DNA of 64,000 bases, from contig JAEQBH010001850.1 in NCBI GenBank assembly GCA_016808115.1, positions 248,001-312,000 on the forward strand, in the 5' to 3' direction. The stretch comes from Tetrastigma voinierianum. Taxonomy: Eukaryota; Streptophyta; Magnoliopsida; Vitales; Vitaceae. The translations under genes were made by a program, and so were the position numbers. Shown piece by piece: positions 1 to 10,706 of this stretch (its first letter is position 1; each line of letters starts with the position of its first letter). The notes below the pieces were generated by a model, which saw nothing but the letters and a program-made list of their open reading frames with translations, was not told where the DNA came from and made no database searches.

Positions 1-540
1 TAGAGTCAGATCCATCTTATACATATTGCAATTGACTTTGAACTTATTGAAATGTTTAGGCAGTGATTGCAAGATGAGATCTATTTTCATCTCCTTTTGA
101 AGTTTTGCCCCCATCACTTTCGCTCGACTGATATGTGAAATCATTGCCAAACAATGATCCTTCACACGCCCACCAGTCATACGTGTGTTAATCAAATCAG
201 TGATAGCAACTTGTCGTCGGAAGCGGTACTCTTATGAAACATCCCTTCGAGTTTGGAGCATTTCTCTCTCCCTTTGTTAAGAGGGTGTTATTTCTTTTGC
301 CTCGAATGACTACTGTATTTGGCAAAGATATAACACGAGTGAAGTGTTTGCATTCTCCCAGATCACATATTCTTTTTTTTTTGTATATCAATGGCACCAA
401 CTTAGGGATAGGCTTTGGCTTAGGGGTATCAGGGAACCAAACTTGATTTTCTCATATTCGAGCGATGTATAAGTTGGACTTTCAATCTTGAAGTTATTTC
501 CATCCAATAGTTTTTGATTCAAAATCATAGCTAGAGGTTG
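1..540 (-). pseudogene. gag: Ty1/copia gag, 5' part (broken)
   Basis: Read on the minus strand from about 540 down to the window edge, this resembles the N-terminal two thirds of a copia Gag (UBN2-type) polyprotein, which packages element RNA in cytoplasmic particles. The start has an ILNQKLLDGNNF-like opening near 530-490. The conserved core lies at 1-220 and includes QVAITDLINTRMTGGRVKDH and, further on, DLILQSLPKHFNKFKVNCN. That order (short N-terminal loop, helix with ILQSLP, then NYNM-type segment) is usual for the family. Several frameshifts break 240-490, so no single frame covers it. Gag should continue past position 1, and protease, integrase and RT would lie outside the window. Its primer site and LTR lie to the right at 2005-3259. 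The assignment to copia is firm; the clade is not resolved. Confidence 0.75.
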
Positions 541-2004
541 AAGATACCATTTTACGAAGAAAAATTTTATACATTGTGCACACTAATATTAACTCGTATA
601 TTATACAACTAAACATATATTTAGTAAATCCAACAAAAATATATTTCAACATTTTATTGTGAGCGATAATTAGTTTAGTAATAAATCTTTCGCGGTGGGC
701 GAGCGTTTATATGGCTAAAAACATTCGTAAAATGAATAGTATCCATCTAAGTCGGAGTCCCAAAGAATTGGGGGTCACTTGCAGAACTACCCACATCCCG
801 ATCTTCTTAAATAGAACCTTCTTAGATATCGCTTTCATTTCAATCATTGTTCATATATTACATGTAATATTATTAGAGCCTCGTTGGGAGGTTAATAAAA
901 TTATTGTGGTTTTCAATCATGTTTAATTTTAAAAATTCTCTTAATCTCACAGGATTCTTGGTGGTGGGCCAGGTCCAATCCCTAGTAAGATTTTAAAATT
1001 ATTTAGGTCAATCGATAAAACCCGATCACGATTATCGATGGGGCTTCACTTGAAACCATTTATTATTTGGACCCACAAAAATTAAGGATTTATCCTTATT
1101 TAATTTTAAAATTCTCTTAATCTCTAAGAGTTAGGTGGTAGACGGTCAAATCTAATTAAGATTTTAAAATTATTTAAATTAATCGATAAAACCTCTCATG
1201 AATTATCGGATAGGGCTCACACTGACCTGTTTTATTATTTGGACCCATAAAGTGAAAGGATTTTTCATAATTATATTTATCTAGATTTTAAAAAATTAAA
1301 AATTTAATTATGCACATGTATACTTTTGTTGATGCAAGATAATATGTCACCACCCTAGTCTATATATCATGTTATCTAACTAAAGCATATTACCAAATAT
1401 AACAATCATCCATGAATAAAAAAAAATAATGTGAATAAATATAAAAGCCTCCAATCCGTTTCCTAAGAAAAGAAAATCGCTAAAGCCCAATAACACTTGA
1501 GCCCACTTTATTATTAATCGATTCTTAGCTTTGGTCCCATTATTACGTCAATTTTAAGGTTCAATTTTTGGGCTTGGGGCTAAAGTGAAGAGATTTGATT
1601 TAAAACTGAAATACAACTTAACTTTTAACATGAAAACCCTAGCTTAGTCAAAGCCTCGAAGCAGTTCTTCATACATTTCTTTGCTTCCTATTTCTTCCAT
1701 TAGTCTTCAAAATTTTTCAAAAAAATGATCTATATATATAAAATGAGTGCACAGAAATCTAGAATGAGTTGAAAATAAATCAAGAAACCTAATCCTTAGT
1801 TAGCCCCTTTATTATAATGGAGTAAATACAGCTGCTATGGATTAAAGTGACAAAATTATTAAGTAACCATCCATAAACAAAAAATCATATTAAACATGCA
1901 AACATATGAATCCAAAATATAAGAAAACCTAGATTTTATAGTAACTAATCAAACACCGAAATACATGAGAGAGTGTTTAGATCGTGAAAATTTAATCACA
2001 CGAA
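541..2004 (-). other. Copia leader, non-coding
   Basis: This AT-rich 1.46 kb lies between the primer site (2005-2018) and gag and holds no credible ORF. It would be the untranslated leader of the minus-strand copia element, unusually long for the family. A ~177 bp tandem duplication sits at 923-1275. An unrecognised insertion may account for part of the length. Confidence 0.5.
923..1275. repeat. Two-copy tandem repeat, ~177 bp
   Basis: Two head-to-tail units, about 923-1098 and 1099-1275. Both open with TTTTAAAATTCTCTTAATCTC-like sequence, contain AATCGATAAAACC and a later ATTATCG, and end with TTTATTATTTGGACCCA followed by an A-rich stretch. They differ at many positions, so the duplication is not recent. 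Confidence 0.75.
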
Positions 2005-2018
2005 GGCTCTGATACCAA
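2005..2018 (-). other. Primer binding site, tRNA-Met type
   Basis: The plus strand reads GGCTCTGATACCAA, so the minus strand reads TTGGTATCAGAGCC, the classical plant retrotransposon site complementary to the initiator tRNA-Met 3' end. It lies one base from the LTR edge at 2020 and fixes the element orientation as minus. Confidence 0.9.
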
Positions 2019-2019
2019 T

Positions 2020-3259
2020 TGTAGGAATAATCAGCAGAAGCAAGAATCATCATGTGATTTAAAATATTCAATTTAATTCTTAAACTAATATAATAAATCA
2101 GGATAAATACTTATTATTGGATTTTGTGAAAGGAAATAATAAATCTGTGAATAGCGGATCTTCCACATTATATCGAAGTTGATGGAGGCGTGTGAAGTGA
2201 ACTTGAGATCTTAAGATAGTCTTTTAAATTTATTATCATATGGTTCGGTTGGATGCAGATGCAAGATCACAGGGTTTGTGATATCTTACTCTGTTTATAG
2301 AGTCTGAACCACTAAGTCTTACAATAAGTAAATTTAGACCTCCCGCACATGGGGCCCGAGTAGTGTAATGAACCCGTTTAGTGTTTTAAACGACTTGGAC
2401 TTGTAGCCTTAGTAAAAATCGACAATACTCGCTTTACATAAAAAACAAGTCCATATCGGAGTAGAATAATTAGCAGCGAATCGTATTGTGTGATTTAAAA
2501 TATTCGATTTAATTATTATTGCCATCACTTGAGTCGGATCGTGCGCGTGGATTTGCGAAGTATGCACCACAAGGCTGCGGATCTTCCAAACTATCCTCGG
2601 GTGATGGAGGCAGCGGCGTGTAGGCGCAGATTCTGGGAAGATTTGCTTTTTCTCTAGCGCTATTCTCCTCTTGATTCGATTGGATCTAGATCTAGATACA
2701 GGGTTGTATGATATCTTACTCTATTTTATAGTACAAACCTAGAATACTTAATAGTCATTTGAGCATCCACCTTGAAATTTTGGCAGTATGTGAATAATTT
2801 AAGTGTTTTCAACAACTTGGACACAACTTGTATGAATCCGACAATGCTCACTTCTTATAAAAACAAGTCAAGTTCGGATGAGAATATCATCCCACGGCCA
2901 GTAGAATCATCAATGGCAGTTTAAAATATTGATTTAATTCTTAGTAATATAGCAGATTCGGATCGTGCGCTGTGGATTCACAGTATGCGCGATAGCAGCG
3001 GATCTTGACATCGCCGAGGTGATGGAGGCGGTGTGGGCTTGAATCGCTAAGAAGGATTGCTTTTACTACAGCTGTCTGCTCTTGATTCGATTCGGATCTA
3101 GATCCCCCAGAATCCCAAGTTCTTTTCTTCTTTACATTTATAGGTCTGGCCTCAGTCTCATGAGTCATTTGAGCCTCCACTTTCCTTAGGACTGAGCCCA
3201 TGTGAATGCATTTAGTGTTTTAAATAACTTGATCTTGTTTGTATAGCAAAAATCCAACA
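2020..3259 (-). repeat. Copia LTR with three ~430 bp units
   Basis: The plus-strand edges are TGTAGGAATAAT at 2020 and TCCAACA at 3259. On the minus strand the LTR therefore starts TGTTGGATTTTTGCT, typical of copia LTRs, and ends with CA beside the primer site. Inside are three diverged units, near 2020-2455, 2456-2874 and 2875-3259. Each runs through GTGATTTAAAATATTC or a similar stretch, GGATCGTGCG, TGATGGAGGCG, CGATTCGGATCTAGATC and AGTGTTTTAAACGACTTGG-like sequence. Each unit could itself be a ~400 bp LTR, so the block is either an internally triplicated LTR or three LTRs in tandem. The second LTR of the element is outside the window. Confidence 0.75.
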
Positions 3260-4211
3260 TATATAACTTAAAGGTGTATTTCATCCTTGCAAAGACCATC
3301 TCAAAACATTTTATGGTTAGACAAAAAAAGCATTAAATATATAAATACATATGGTCATTCCGATTCATCTCGGAATTGTCCTTTTCTCTTTGTTCCGTAA
3401 TGTCGTTCTTAACTAAGAATATACACCTATTTTGTAGTACCTATGAGGCTATGACAAAATAACTCCAAGATGTGTTTGAATTTTTCAAACTATTTGATTA
3501 TTTATATCAAAAGGAGAAACGGGAGCTGTTGGGATTTCACTAAAAATCAAGCTGCCACTCTCTAGTCTGAATGTCTAGTATTCCCTTTTCTCCGTCGTTA
3601 CTTACTTTAGTAGTCTAGTTGTGAATCTTGTGATAACGAAGGAATCATTGGAGTGGGCCAGATATTCAGGCCTGAGCTTTTAATTGGGCCCCATATTATA
3701 TACACAGCCTGTATTGAGCCCTTGAGTTTGGGCCGTGCAGAGGCCGTCCATATAGAGAGGATAGGTGTTGCTGACGTAGGAGTTGCTGTGGGCCATGATA
3801 ATGACAGAGTTGAAAGCACTACGAGCGTGATGATACAAAGTTGACGAAAGTTACTTAAGATTTAGATTTTTTTTTTGTTTTTGGCATGGTAGAGTGACCC
3901 ACTTTGTGAGAAGGAAAAGAAAAATCTAAAAGCAAGAGTGATAGAACGAATTAGTTGGATATAATTAATACTTTGAAAGAAAGGGAAAGAAAAATCTTCT
4001 CACAGCACAGCCAGCTCTGCACGTCGTGACGTAGCCCACTTATGTCACGATGTCAGACCCATTTTCAGTTAAAAAGCTCAACCCATTTAAAGTAATTGGA
4101 AAGCCTCGATTCAAGGTATAAAAGGTGATGATAACTTTCCATTGAATAGAACTTTGACGTCTTTGGATTCGATTGAACCGATCCGTTATCTTACAGGTAT
4201 TTGAGTTAAGC
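3260..4211. other. No gene recognised
   Basis: Mixed sequence between the copia LTR and the Tat-like LTR. Short ORFs of 60-70 codons occur on both strands and overlap each other without recognisable motifs. The 3650-3760 stretch has the scattered GGGCC/GGCCC words common in plant LTR and intergenic DNA. I cannot assign it. Confidence 0.4.
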
Positions 4212-4777
4212 TGTAAAAACAAGAAATAAAAAGAAAGGATCGTGGGAACAGTCCAGTTCTACCTTTTCGATCTTCCAAGTGAGTTTTAAAGGGAAGAAGA
4301 TGCATTCTTAGAGATGAGTTTTCTGCGCGTAAGTCTGCGTACCTTTCACTTATGGGGTGACCTAATATTTATAATAGATGATCATGACAACTTTCCAAAT
4401 TGGATTATGATCTTGAATAGAAAATGTTCTGGATTGGATGATGACATTCAGATAGTATGTTTCCTAGTTGGAGGGGATGATCTGCTGGCTCTCTCCAGCG
4501 GATGAGATTCTATTTCCTTATTGTAAACCAATTAATAAGGGATAATTGAGGGGTGATAATTGAGAACCTGCTGCTTTTCTTGATTAATTGGAGATTGGGT
4601 GTTTTCACTGTCTGGGTCAGCAGGGCACTTGACCTTTAAAGGGGCGAGTTGGGCCTCGTTTTTAGAGCCTACCTTTGAGGATACAGTGGGGCCTATTTAA
4701 CAAATCTTGAGCCCATTTTAATTAGGCGTTTGGGCATCTCTTGAGCACTGCCCGCGCGGGTATTTTAAGCACTGTCG
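4212..4777 (-). repeat. Tat-like gypsy 3' LTR
   Basis: Direct repeat of 25917-26459. Shared blocks are TGTAAAAACAAGAAATAAAAAG (left edge), the stretch around AATGGATGATCATGACAACTTTCC and AATTGGATTATGAT, AAACCAATTAATAAGGGATA, GAGGGGTGATAATT and CGTTTGGGC. The edge near 4777 is approximate. Coding domains between the two copies read on the minus strand, so this copy is the 3' LTR. It differs from its partner by many small indels. Confidence 0.8.
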
Positions 4778-5254
4778 GTGCCCCGGCGCTGACTAGCGGG
4801 CGTGAGGCGGGGTTTTATATCGCCTCTTGGATCAGGTTGATACCCACATGGCTACTTTCAGGAAGGTTTGATTAGAGGGCTTTGCCGTCGTCCAAATCTT
4901 TATGATGCCAGTGGCTTCTACGATTTTATTTATTTAATTTGTGGCTCTTGGCTTCATAGCGTCCACTGTGGTTTGCACTTTTGTTATACGTTACCGAAGG
5001 CACCTTTCTGAGTGGTGCTTCCTTTTTCCTTGTTTTTTGTCGGACTAGTGTTAAAGACTACTTTCGGTGGTCCCTGATACCCCGCTCGGGGCCGGTCCCT
5101 CGTCTTGTTTCTGTTCTCAGTACGTCTTCTCTTCTCCTCCGTCCTTTTGGTTTCGAAGTCTTGTGTGGCCCGGAGTCTGGCGTCCCGGTTAGGGCTCTGC
5201 CGATCTTGATTTCCTTGTTCTTCCTTGCTTAACCACTGTGCCTGCAGGTCACAG
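4778..5254. other. Tat-like element, region between 3' LTR and antisense ORF
   Basis: GC-richer than the LTR and without a credible coding frame. It would be the 5' flank, and possibly the promoter, of the antisense ORF that starts to its right. CTTGTTCTTCCTTGCTTAACCACTGTGCCTGCAG just before 5250 resembles a 3' splice site. Confidence 0.4.
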
Positions 5255-7390
5255 TTTGTTCATGCGTTCTGGCGCGCCAGGGAGTAAATCCTGGGGCGTC
5301 TAGTTCGGGTCGGATGGCAGAGGGTACAAATGATTGGTAATCAGTGAGTTCCATGATTTGCCCAGGAACGTCCTTTTCCTTGGATAAGGGTAAGAGACAA
5401 GCATGGTCGGCTCCTAATTGGCTCCCCGGAGTATTTGAGGGCTACTATTCAGAACATTGAGGTTGTGGGCCCCAGCCAGGTCGAACCCTCGTATGGTGAG
5501 ATCTTTGCGGCCCGATATGGGCCCCCGTTTGGGGTCCAGGTTTGGTGCCTCGACGTGCTGACCACCTACGTTGTTGAAGTGCCTAAAATGGTATGCTTTT
5601 TTGAGGTGGCGTTCGAGAACAACCTCCGCTTTCCCTTACATCCTTTAATAAAAAGGGTCCTGCAATATTTCAACGTCTGCCCCTCTCAGCTTTCTCCCAA
5701 CTTTTTGGGGTGTTCCGGTGGGGTTGTTAGTCGTTTTTAGGGACAAAGGCTTGAGTGTTCCAGTGTTATACCTTTTAGACTTCTTCAGTGTAAAGGAGGT
5801 CGCCTAAGGCTTTCTTTATATCTCCAAGCGCTCTAGCGCTAAGTTGATCATTTCGGACCTTCCCTCCTCGCACAAGTTCTGGAAGGAATGTTATTTCTTT
5901 ATTAGTGGCCGTCATTGGGAGTACAATCCCTTTGATCGAGAGGACACCCTTGACGTTCCTGCCGTCTGGACTACCCCCGAGAACCTTCGTGAGCTCTCCT
6001 TCGTCTTGATTTGTTTTGGTCTTCAACGGTCATAGGATATTTCTAACATTGCTTTGGTCGTGTGGCCTTTAGGTGCTCGACCGGATCTTAGTCCCGGGGG
6101 CCAGCGGGGGGAGAGGTGAAGCGGAAGGCTGGTGAGAGGTGCGCCCGCGAGCTTATTCAGAGCTGTCGGGTCGGATATTCTGGGTCGTGCGGAGGCGAGG
6201 CTTGCGACTTCCTTTCTGAAGGTCTTCTCCTCTCCGTCTGACGTTCCGTCCCCCGAATCTTCCTCACCTTACATTTTTGAGCCACATTCTATCGAAGCTT
6301 CTGTGAGGAGAGAGCTCAGATCCCATTGAGTCTTTAGTAAAGAGAAGAAGAGGACGTGAAACGGAAACATCAGGAAGCTCGCTAAGAGAAATTTGCCCTT
6401 TCTGCTCGGGGCAAGACCCTAAAGGTGGGGACCTATCCCCTGCCTTCGTCTGCCGTCGGGGCTGGTGACTCTTCGGGAGGGGCGAATGAATCTCCCTTGG
6501 AGGTTCTCCCTATCTCGGTCTAGATTCCCAGGTCGCGGGGCACCGCTCCCCTTTCTAAAGTGCTAGACAAGGTGACAGGAACTCGCGATCTCTCTAAGGT
6601 TGCAGGGGATGAGGACTCTTTGCTTTCTCATGCGGAGCTCGCCGCTGGGGCTGTTTCCTCCATCCTGCGCGATTCTGACCTCAGGAGGGTGGGCGCCCTA
6701 ACCGTCGAGGAGGCTTTGGCTCTTCTTTTTCAGGGAACAACCTTTGTATGTCTAAGTGCTTTCGTCAATCTTTTTCTTTATTGTTTCAATTCGGATTTGA
6801 ATCCACATCTTTTTTTAGGTGGCTACTTGTAAGGCTTGTGGGAGGGCCGGCCTTCAGAGACTCTGCCGGCGTCGAAGTCTTAGGCTGAGTCGCTTCCACG
6901 ACCAACCGAGAGAGCTAGTCTTTAGGCTCGGATAAGGAGGTGGCCGAGGAACTTGTAGGCCTAAGTCGGGCTGAAGCACACTTCGGCGGCGGGGGCCACG
7001 GGCGGGGATAAGAAAGGAGGGCCGGAGGATGCGAAGGTTGCGAGGCGAGGCTCGGTGGCCCCTGGGGGAGGCTGCCGGGGGCTGTCCCGAGGTGATGTGG
7101 GCCCGAGATCGGCGGCCTTGGAGCGGGCCCGCCAGGAAGCTCCCCAGGGCGAGATAACTCAGGTGGAATGCGTGTCGGAAGGGCTTGGCAAGCAGATGGA
7201 TGCGAGGCAAGAGGCTTGTGACCAAAGGGCGAAGTAATGGGCGGGCTCAAGACGAAGGCATGGCACCTGATGGGCCTCTAGGGTTGGCTTGCCTTTCAGC
7301 GTCGGGCTTCAGGAGCTTTCCAGACCTAGGTTCAACATCGGCCTCTCTGATGGGGGTTGGAGGATCTGCTTCAAGGTTGAGTTGATGTAG
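5255..7390 (+). pseudogene. Antisense ORF of the Tat-like element (putative gypsy-type transposon domain)
   Basis: A broken plus-strand gene opposite to its host element, between pol and the 3' LTR. Frames at 5600-6040 carry NNLRFPLHPLIKRVL, SSAKLIISDLPSSHKFWKE, FFISGRHWEYNPF and VWTTPENLREL. This matches the plant family Pfam calls putative gypsy type transposon (PF04195/Transposase_28), whose molecular role is unknown. Low-complexity Ser/Pro-rich and charged sequence follows (6130-6500), then a helical segment (6560-6745, SHAELAAGAVSS and VGALTVEEALALLFQ). A GT...AG interval at 6746-6828 with a T-rich 3' end looks like an intron. The second exon holds a coiled-coil-like stretch (ALERARQEAPQGEITQVECV, 7115-7180) and ends near 7390 with FRSFPDLG. 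The start codon is uncertain; ATG at 5261 is one option. Antisense ORFs in this position are known in Tat-lineage elements; function here is inference. Confidence 0.65.
6746..6828 (+). other. Probable intron of the antisense ORF
   Basis: GTATGT at the left edge, a T-rich run (ATCTTTTTTTAG) at the right edge, 83 bp, and stop codons inside. Removing it joins a frame ending ALLFQGTTF to one beginning VATCKACG. Seen by inspection only. Confidence 0.5.
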
Positions 7391-7679
7391 GTGCGAGGTG
7401 TTTCTGATCGTGCTCCACACTGGTGATTCTCGGGTTCCTCGGGGCTAGTTCTTACAGCCGCTGCTTTGAGGCTCATGGCTGACTCCCTCCCTTGTGAAAG
7501 CTAGGGCCTAACGATACGGCTTTTAGGCTCTCCCTTTTTTTGGTTCATCCAGCCTTGAGAGCCTAAGAGTTTTGTATTGCTTAGAAACTGACTATTTGTT
7601 GATATACCACGATTCATTGATTAATTTCTTCCTCCTTTGCCATTTCGTTGATTTGAATTACTGGTTTCAAGCGCGAGGT

Positions 7680-8570
7680 TCTCTAGACGATTACGCTTGG
7701 CCCGAGGCCCGAGCTACTTGGCTCCTGAGCTACTTAGCAGTTACGTTCTACTGAGGTGAACTCTTTAGGCTCGACTACTTAGCTCCACGTGCTTCCTTAT
7801 GGCTTGTTTAGCTTGATTCGCTCTGATGAAACTACTTGAATCTGTGCTTCACCAGCCTTTTTAGTGAGTTATGCTACGCAAGCGGCTTCTGGCTCCTACT
7901 TCACCCAGCTCAGAAGTAGCTACATATGCCTTTGTTTGGCCCAGTTACGCTCTGTAATGAGCTTCTGCAGCTCTGAGCTACTTAGCTCCAGTATTTACAT
8001 GCTTTATTTGGTTACCTCGCGAGGCGAGCTGGGCTCTGACTGCTGGCTCCAGCGGCTACATAGCTTGTTTGGCCAGTTCACGCTCTACTGACTGAGCTAC
8101 TTGGCTCTGACTACTTGGCTCCATGGCTACATGGCTGTTTAGCGATTACGCTCGCGGGTGAGCTGCCCGCTCCGTGGCTGCCCTTTTGAGCGGATTACGC
8201 TGCAATGAAGCTACTTGGCCTTTTGAGACATTAGGCTCTGCCAAGCGAAGCCTCTTGGGCTCCTGAGCTCCACTTGGCTCCGTGGCTGCTGCTGTTTGAC
8301 GGTCACGCTCTGAGGCGAGTTATTAGATCTGAGCTACTTGGCTCGAGTGGCTACATAGCACATTTGAGTGAATTCTTCGCTCGCGGCGAAACTATAGCTC
8401 CCCGAGCTTCGCAACAAGTGGCTACATGGCACATTTGAGCGATTCACGCTCTGCGACCCCGAGCTACCCAGCTCTGTGGCTACTTGGACTTTTTGAGCGG
8501 ATACGCTCTACGAACTGAGCTACTTGGCTCCTGAGCTTCTTGGATCCGTGGCTACATGGCCAGTTTGACT
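7680..8570. repeat. Hairpin-rich minisatellite behind Tat-like pol
   Basis: About ten irregular ~80-100 bp units built from recurring words: GAGCTACTTGGCTC, TGGCTACATGGC, TTTGAGCGATTACGCTC and CTCTACTGACTGAGC-like joints. Two words are short inverted repeats (GAGC...GCTC and GAGCG...CGCTC), so single strands could fold into rows of small hairpins. Units vary by indels and partial copies. The array lies in the non-coding stretch between pol and the antisense ORF, where Tat/Ogre-lineage elements are known to carry tandem repeats. No credible ORF spans it. Confidence 0.8.
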
Positions 8571-9379
8571 TCCTTCTCTTGGAAAGGCGCGTGTAGCTTT
8601 AATGCGGATTTATGGAAAATTGGAATGGATTACGCGACTTCCTGAGCGCCCCGACTTCCTTATAAGTAGTGACCCCTCTATGATGGTGCTCACGCTTCGA
8701 ACCTTCTTCCCTTTTTAGGCGTAATTGGAATCCACGCATGATGAAGCGTCAAGGTTTGGTCATCATTGCAGGAGGTCTGCCTGGAGATCGTGAGTTGACG
8801 TTTGGATTCAGGCCAGTCTTATGTTTGTAGGAGTTGTGTTTTCCTAGTTCCTCCTTGTGGGCCATGGAGGGGTGGTGCTAAAAGCTTTTAGTACCGCTCT
8901 CTCCATTTTTCCTCTTTTTTCTTCTCTTATTTCCCTTTCTCCTCTTCCTTCTCCTTTTCCTTCTCATTTCCCTTTTTCTTTTCCTTTTCTTTCTCGTTCG
9001 CACTCTCTCTTCTTCTCTTTCCCTTTCCCTTTCTTGAGATTTTTTTTTGTTTTTGGGTTTTTGTCTTGATGGGGTGTAGGCCGATGTGAAGAACGATTTT
9101 CGCTTTACTGTGGTTTTTGAGATGCAAAGGGTGATTTTGTAATTCTCTGAGGTGGCTGCAACTTCTATGTAATGAAATTTTGTATTAAGTTGTAGTTCCT
9201 TTTGAATAAAGAACAATCTTTTAAGATTATGTACTTCTTTCCCGGCCTTGTTTTTAACGTTTTTTATCATTGCGCTTATTGTTTGGTCTACCATAACATT
9301 AACTGACTTAAAAGCGGAAGCAGTGTTATTGAAATCGGGGCGGTGAACCTTTATTACAGGACTACGTTCGGGGTCCCTC
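8571..9379 (-). other. Tat-like element, region after pol
   Basis: Non-coding stretch on the 3' side of pol. It holds a ~145 nt pyrimidine run on the plus strand (8893-9040, a purine tract for the minus-strand element). No motif-bearing ORF is visible. The Arg/Lys/Glu-rich minus-strand frame here is simply the translated purine tract. Confidence 0.55.
8893..9040 (-). repeat. Long polypurine tract on the minus strand
   Basis: The plus strand is almost pure C/T (repeats of CCTTTTCC, CTTCTC, TTTCTCTTC) with few purines. Relative to the minus-strand element this is a purine tract just downstream of pol but about 4 kb upstream of the 3' LTR. It could be an internal plus-strand priming site or plain low-complexity DNA. 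Confidence 0.6.
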
Positions 9380-10113
9380 TTTGGTAGAATCGTTTAAGGA
9401 GTGTTCGGCGTTCCATGAATCAGAGCGAGGTTTCCCTTCTTAGTTTAGACTCCTTAATTGCCAAGTCGGATGATGTGGGATATCATGTCTAGGGCCTTCC
9501 AATTAAGTCCCAACTTCCATGAGGGTCCTTCCTTCTTTGTGAAGTTTTGAACTAGGTCACCTGGCTTGTAACTCCTGGGCTTGACCCTTTGGTCATAATA
9601 CCTCGACATCTTCTGCATTAGTCTTCCTGCATTTGCGGGGACTTGCTTGCGTTTCTTCTATGAGATCCAGGTTTAGCGAAGAGCCTCCTCGTTGTGTTCG
9701 ATGTTTGCTAGTTCGATCCACAGGAGATTTTAGTCTGACCCCATTTGGGTCTTTGCCTTAGTGCCAAGGCGGGGCTGAGCAGGGGTTTCTGGAGTTGAGC
9801 AGTGTGTTCTGTGTGCCCATGCCACATAAAGGGAGGTACTCTACCCATTTTCCTTTTAGGTCTTCCAGTTTGGTTTTCAATGCTGCCTTTAAAGTCCTTA
9901 TAGTGACATCGGCTTGCCCGTTAATTTGCGAGATGAAATTTGGGGGCAAAATGTAGTAGTTCTTGATTCGAGCTTAGCGAAATCCCCTAAACTTAAGTTA
10001 TCGAGCTATTTCCCATTTTCGGACATAAGGGACCTCGGGATCCTAAATCTACATATTATAAAGCGCCAGACGAAGTTGCGTACCTTCTGTTCTGTGATCG
10101 TTGCTAAAGGCTC
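9380..10113 (-). pseudogene. pol: Tat-like pol: C-terminal half of integrase
   Basis: Minus-strand integrase, which inserts element cDNA into nuclear DNA. From right to left it shows LATITEQKVRNFVWR (10109-10065), ICRFRIPRSLMSENGK, INGQADVTIRTLKAALKTKLE and GKWVEYLP (9935-9835), then the C-terminal DQRVKPRSYKPGDLVQNFTK region (9590-9530) and a WNAEH-type end near 9390. The match is to the D,D-35-E core and C-terminal domain of Ty3/gypsy integrase. The second catalytic Asp reads Glu (SENG instead of SDNG). The catalytic Glu reads Asp (NGQAD instead of NGQAE). The N-terminal half is at 21535-21930, separated by the inserted Tekay element. Multiple frameshifts make it inactive. Confidence 0.85.
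10109..10113. repeat. Putative target site duplication, left
   Basis: GGCTC here and AGCTC/GCTCC at 21534-21539 flank the Tekay element and fall inside the integrase codons of the host element. The match is 4 of 5 with a one-base uncertainty at the LTR edge. Confidence 0.45.
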
Positions 10114-10706
10114 TATAAAGCCCCAAAAATACCTTGGAATTTTTATAATAAAATTTATTATATATTCCGAGTATAATTGGGCCAACTTAAGTATTTTTCT
10201 CGGAATTGTTAGACGAATATTGATTAGAAATGATTGTGTGAATGCGAAGCCAAACCCAAGTGAAAAGAGAAAAATATAGGTGAAAAGTAATGGGTTCTAA
10301 ATTCGATTGTAAATAAGTTTATACGTCTAAGTGAAATAGGAGACTTAAATGAAAATAATAGAAATGGAGGGACCTAAATATAAAGAAATAAAGAAAAGAA
10401 GAAAAAATCAAGGAAAGGCGTGTGGCATGTATAGGAAAGTGGGAGGAAGTTCATGGCCTTTTTAAATACGATTTAGAGTGATCCATAAGAAAAGGAAAAA
10501 GAGAAAAATGGAGGTATTTTAGGTGAGAAGCTCTCACTTCTCTCTAGATTCCCAGCGATCAGACCCATAGGGTCGAGCGAAGCAAAAGGAAAGTCCTTCC
10601 TCGTGACAAGAGCTGCAGTAGAGCCGGAATCAGGGAGTTTCGACAACTCGAGAGTAGGTCTTCCTACTTTGGTCGCATTTCTACCACTAGGCTGCCACAT
10701 TGTGAT

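Noticed and set aside
6854..7250. Two long minus-strand Pro/Ser-rich ORFs
   Set aside because: Antisense shadows of the GC-rich second exon of the antisense ORF; no motif.
7680..8570. CRISPR-like array of palindromic repeats
   Set aside because: Units are irregular, without constant repeats and unique spacers, inside a plant retrotransposon and with no cas genes.
8878..9294. 138-codon minus-strand ORF, very rich in Arg, Lys and Glu
   Set aside because: It is the translation of the pyrimidine/purine tract at 8893-9040; no domain or conserved motif.
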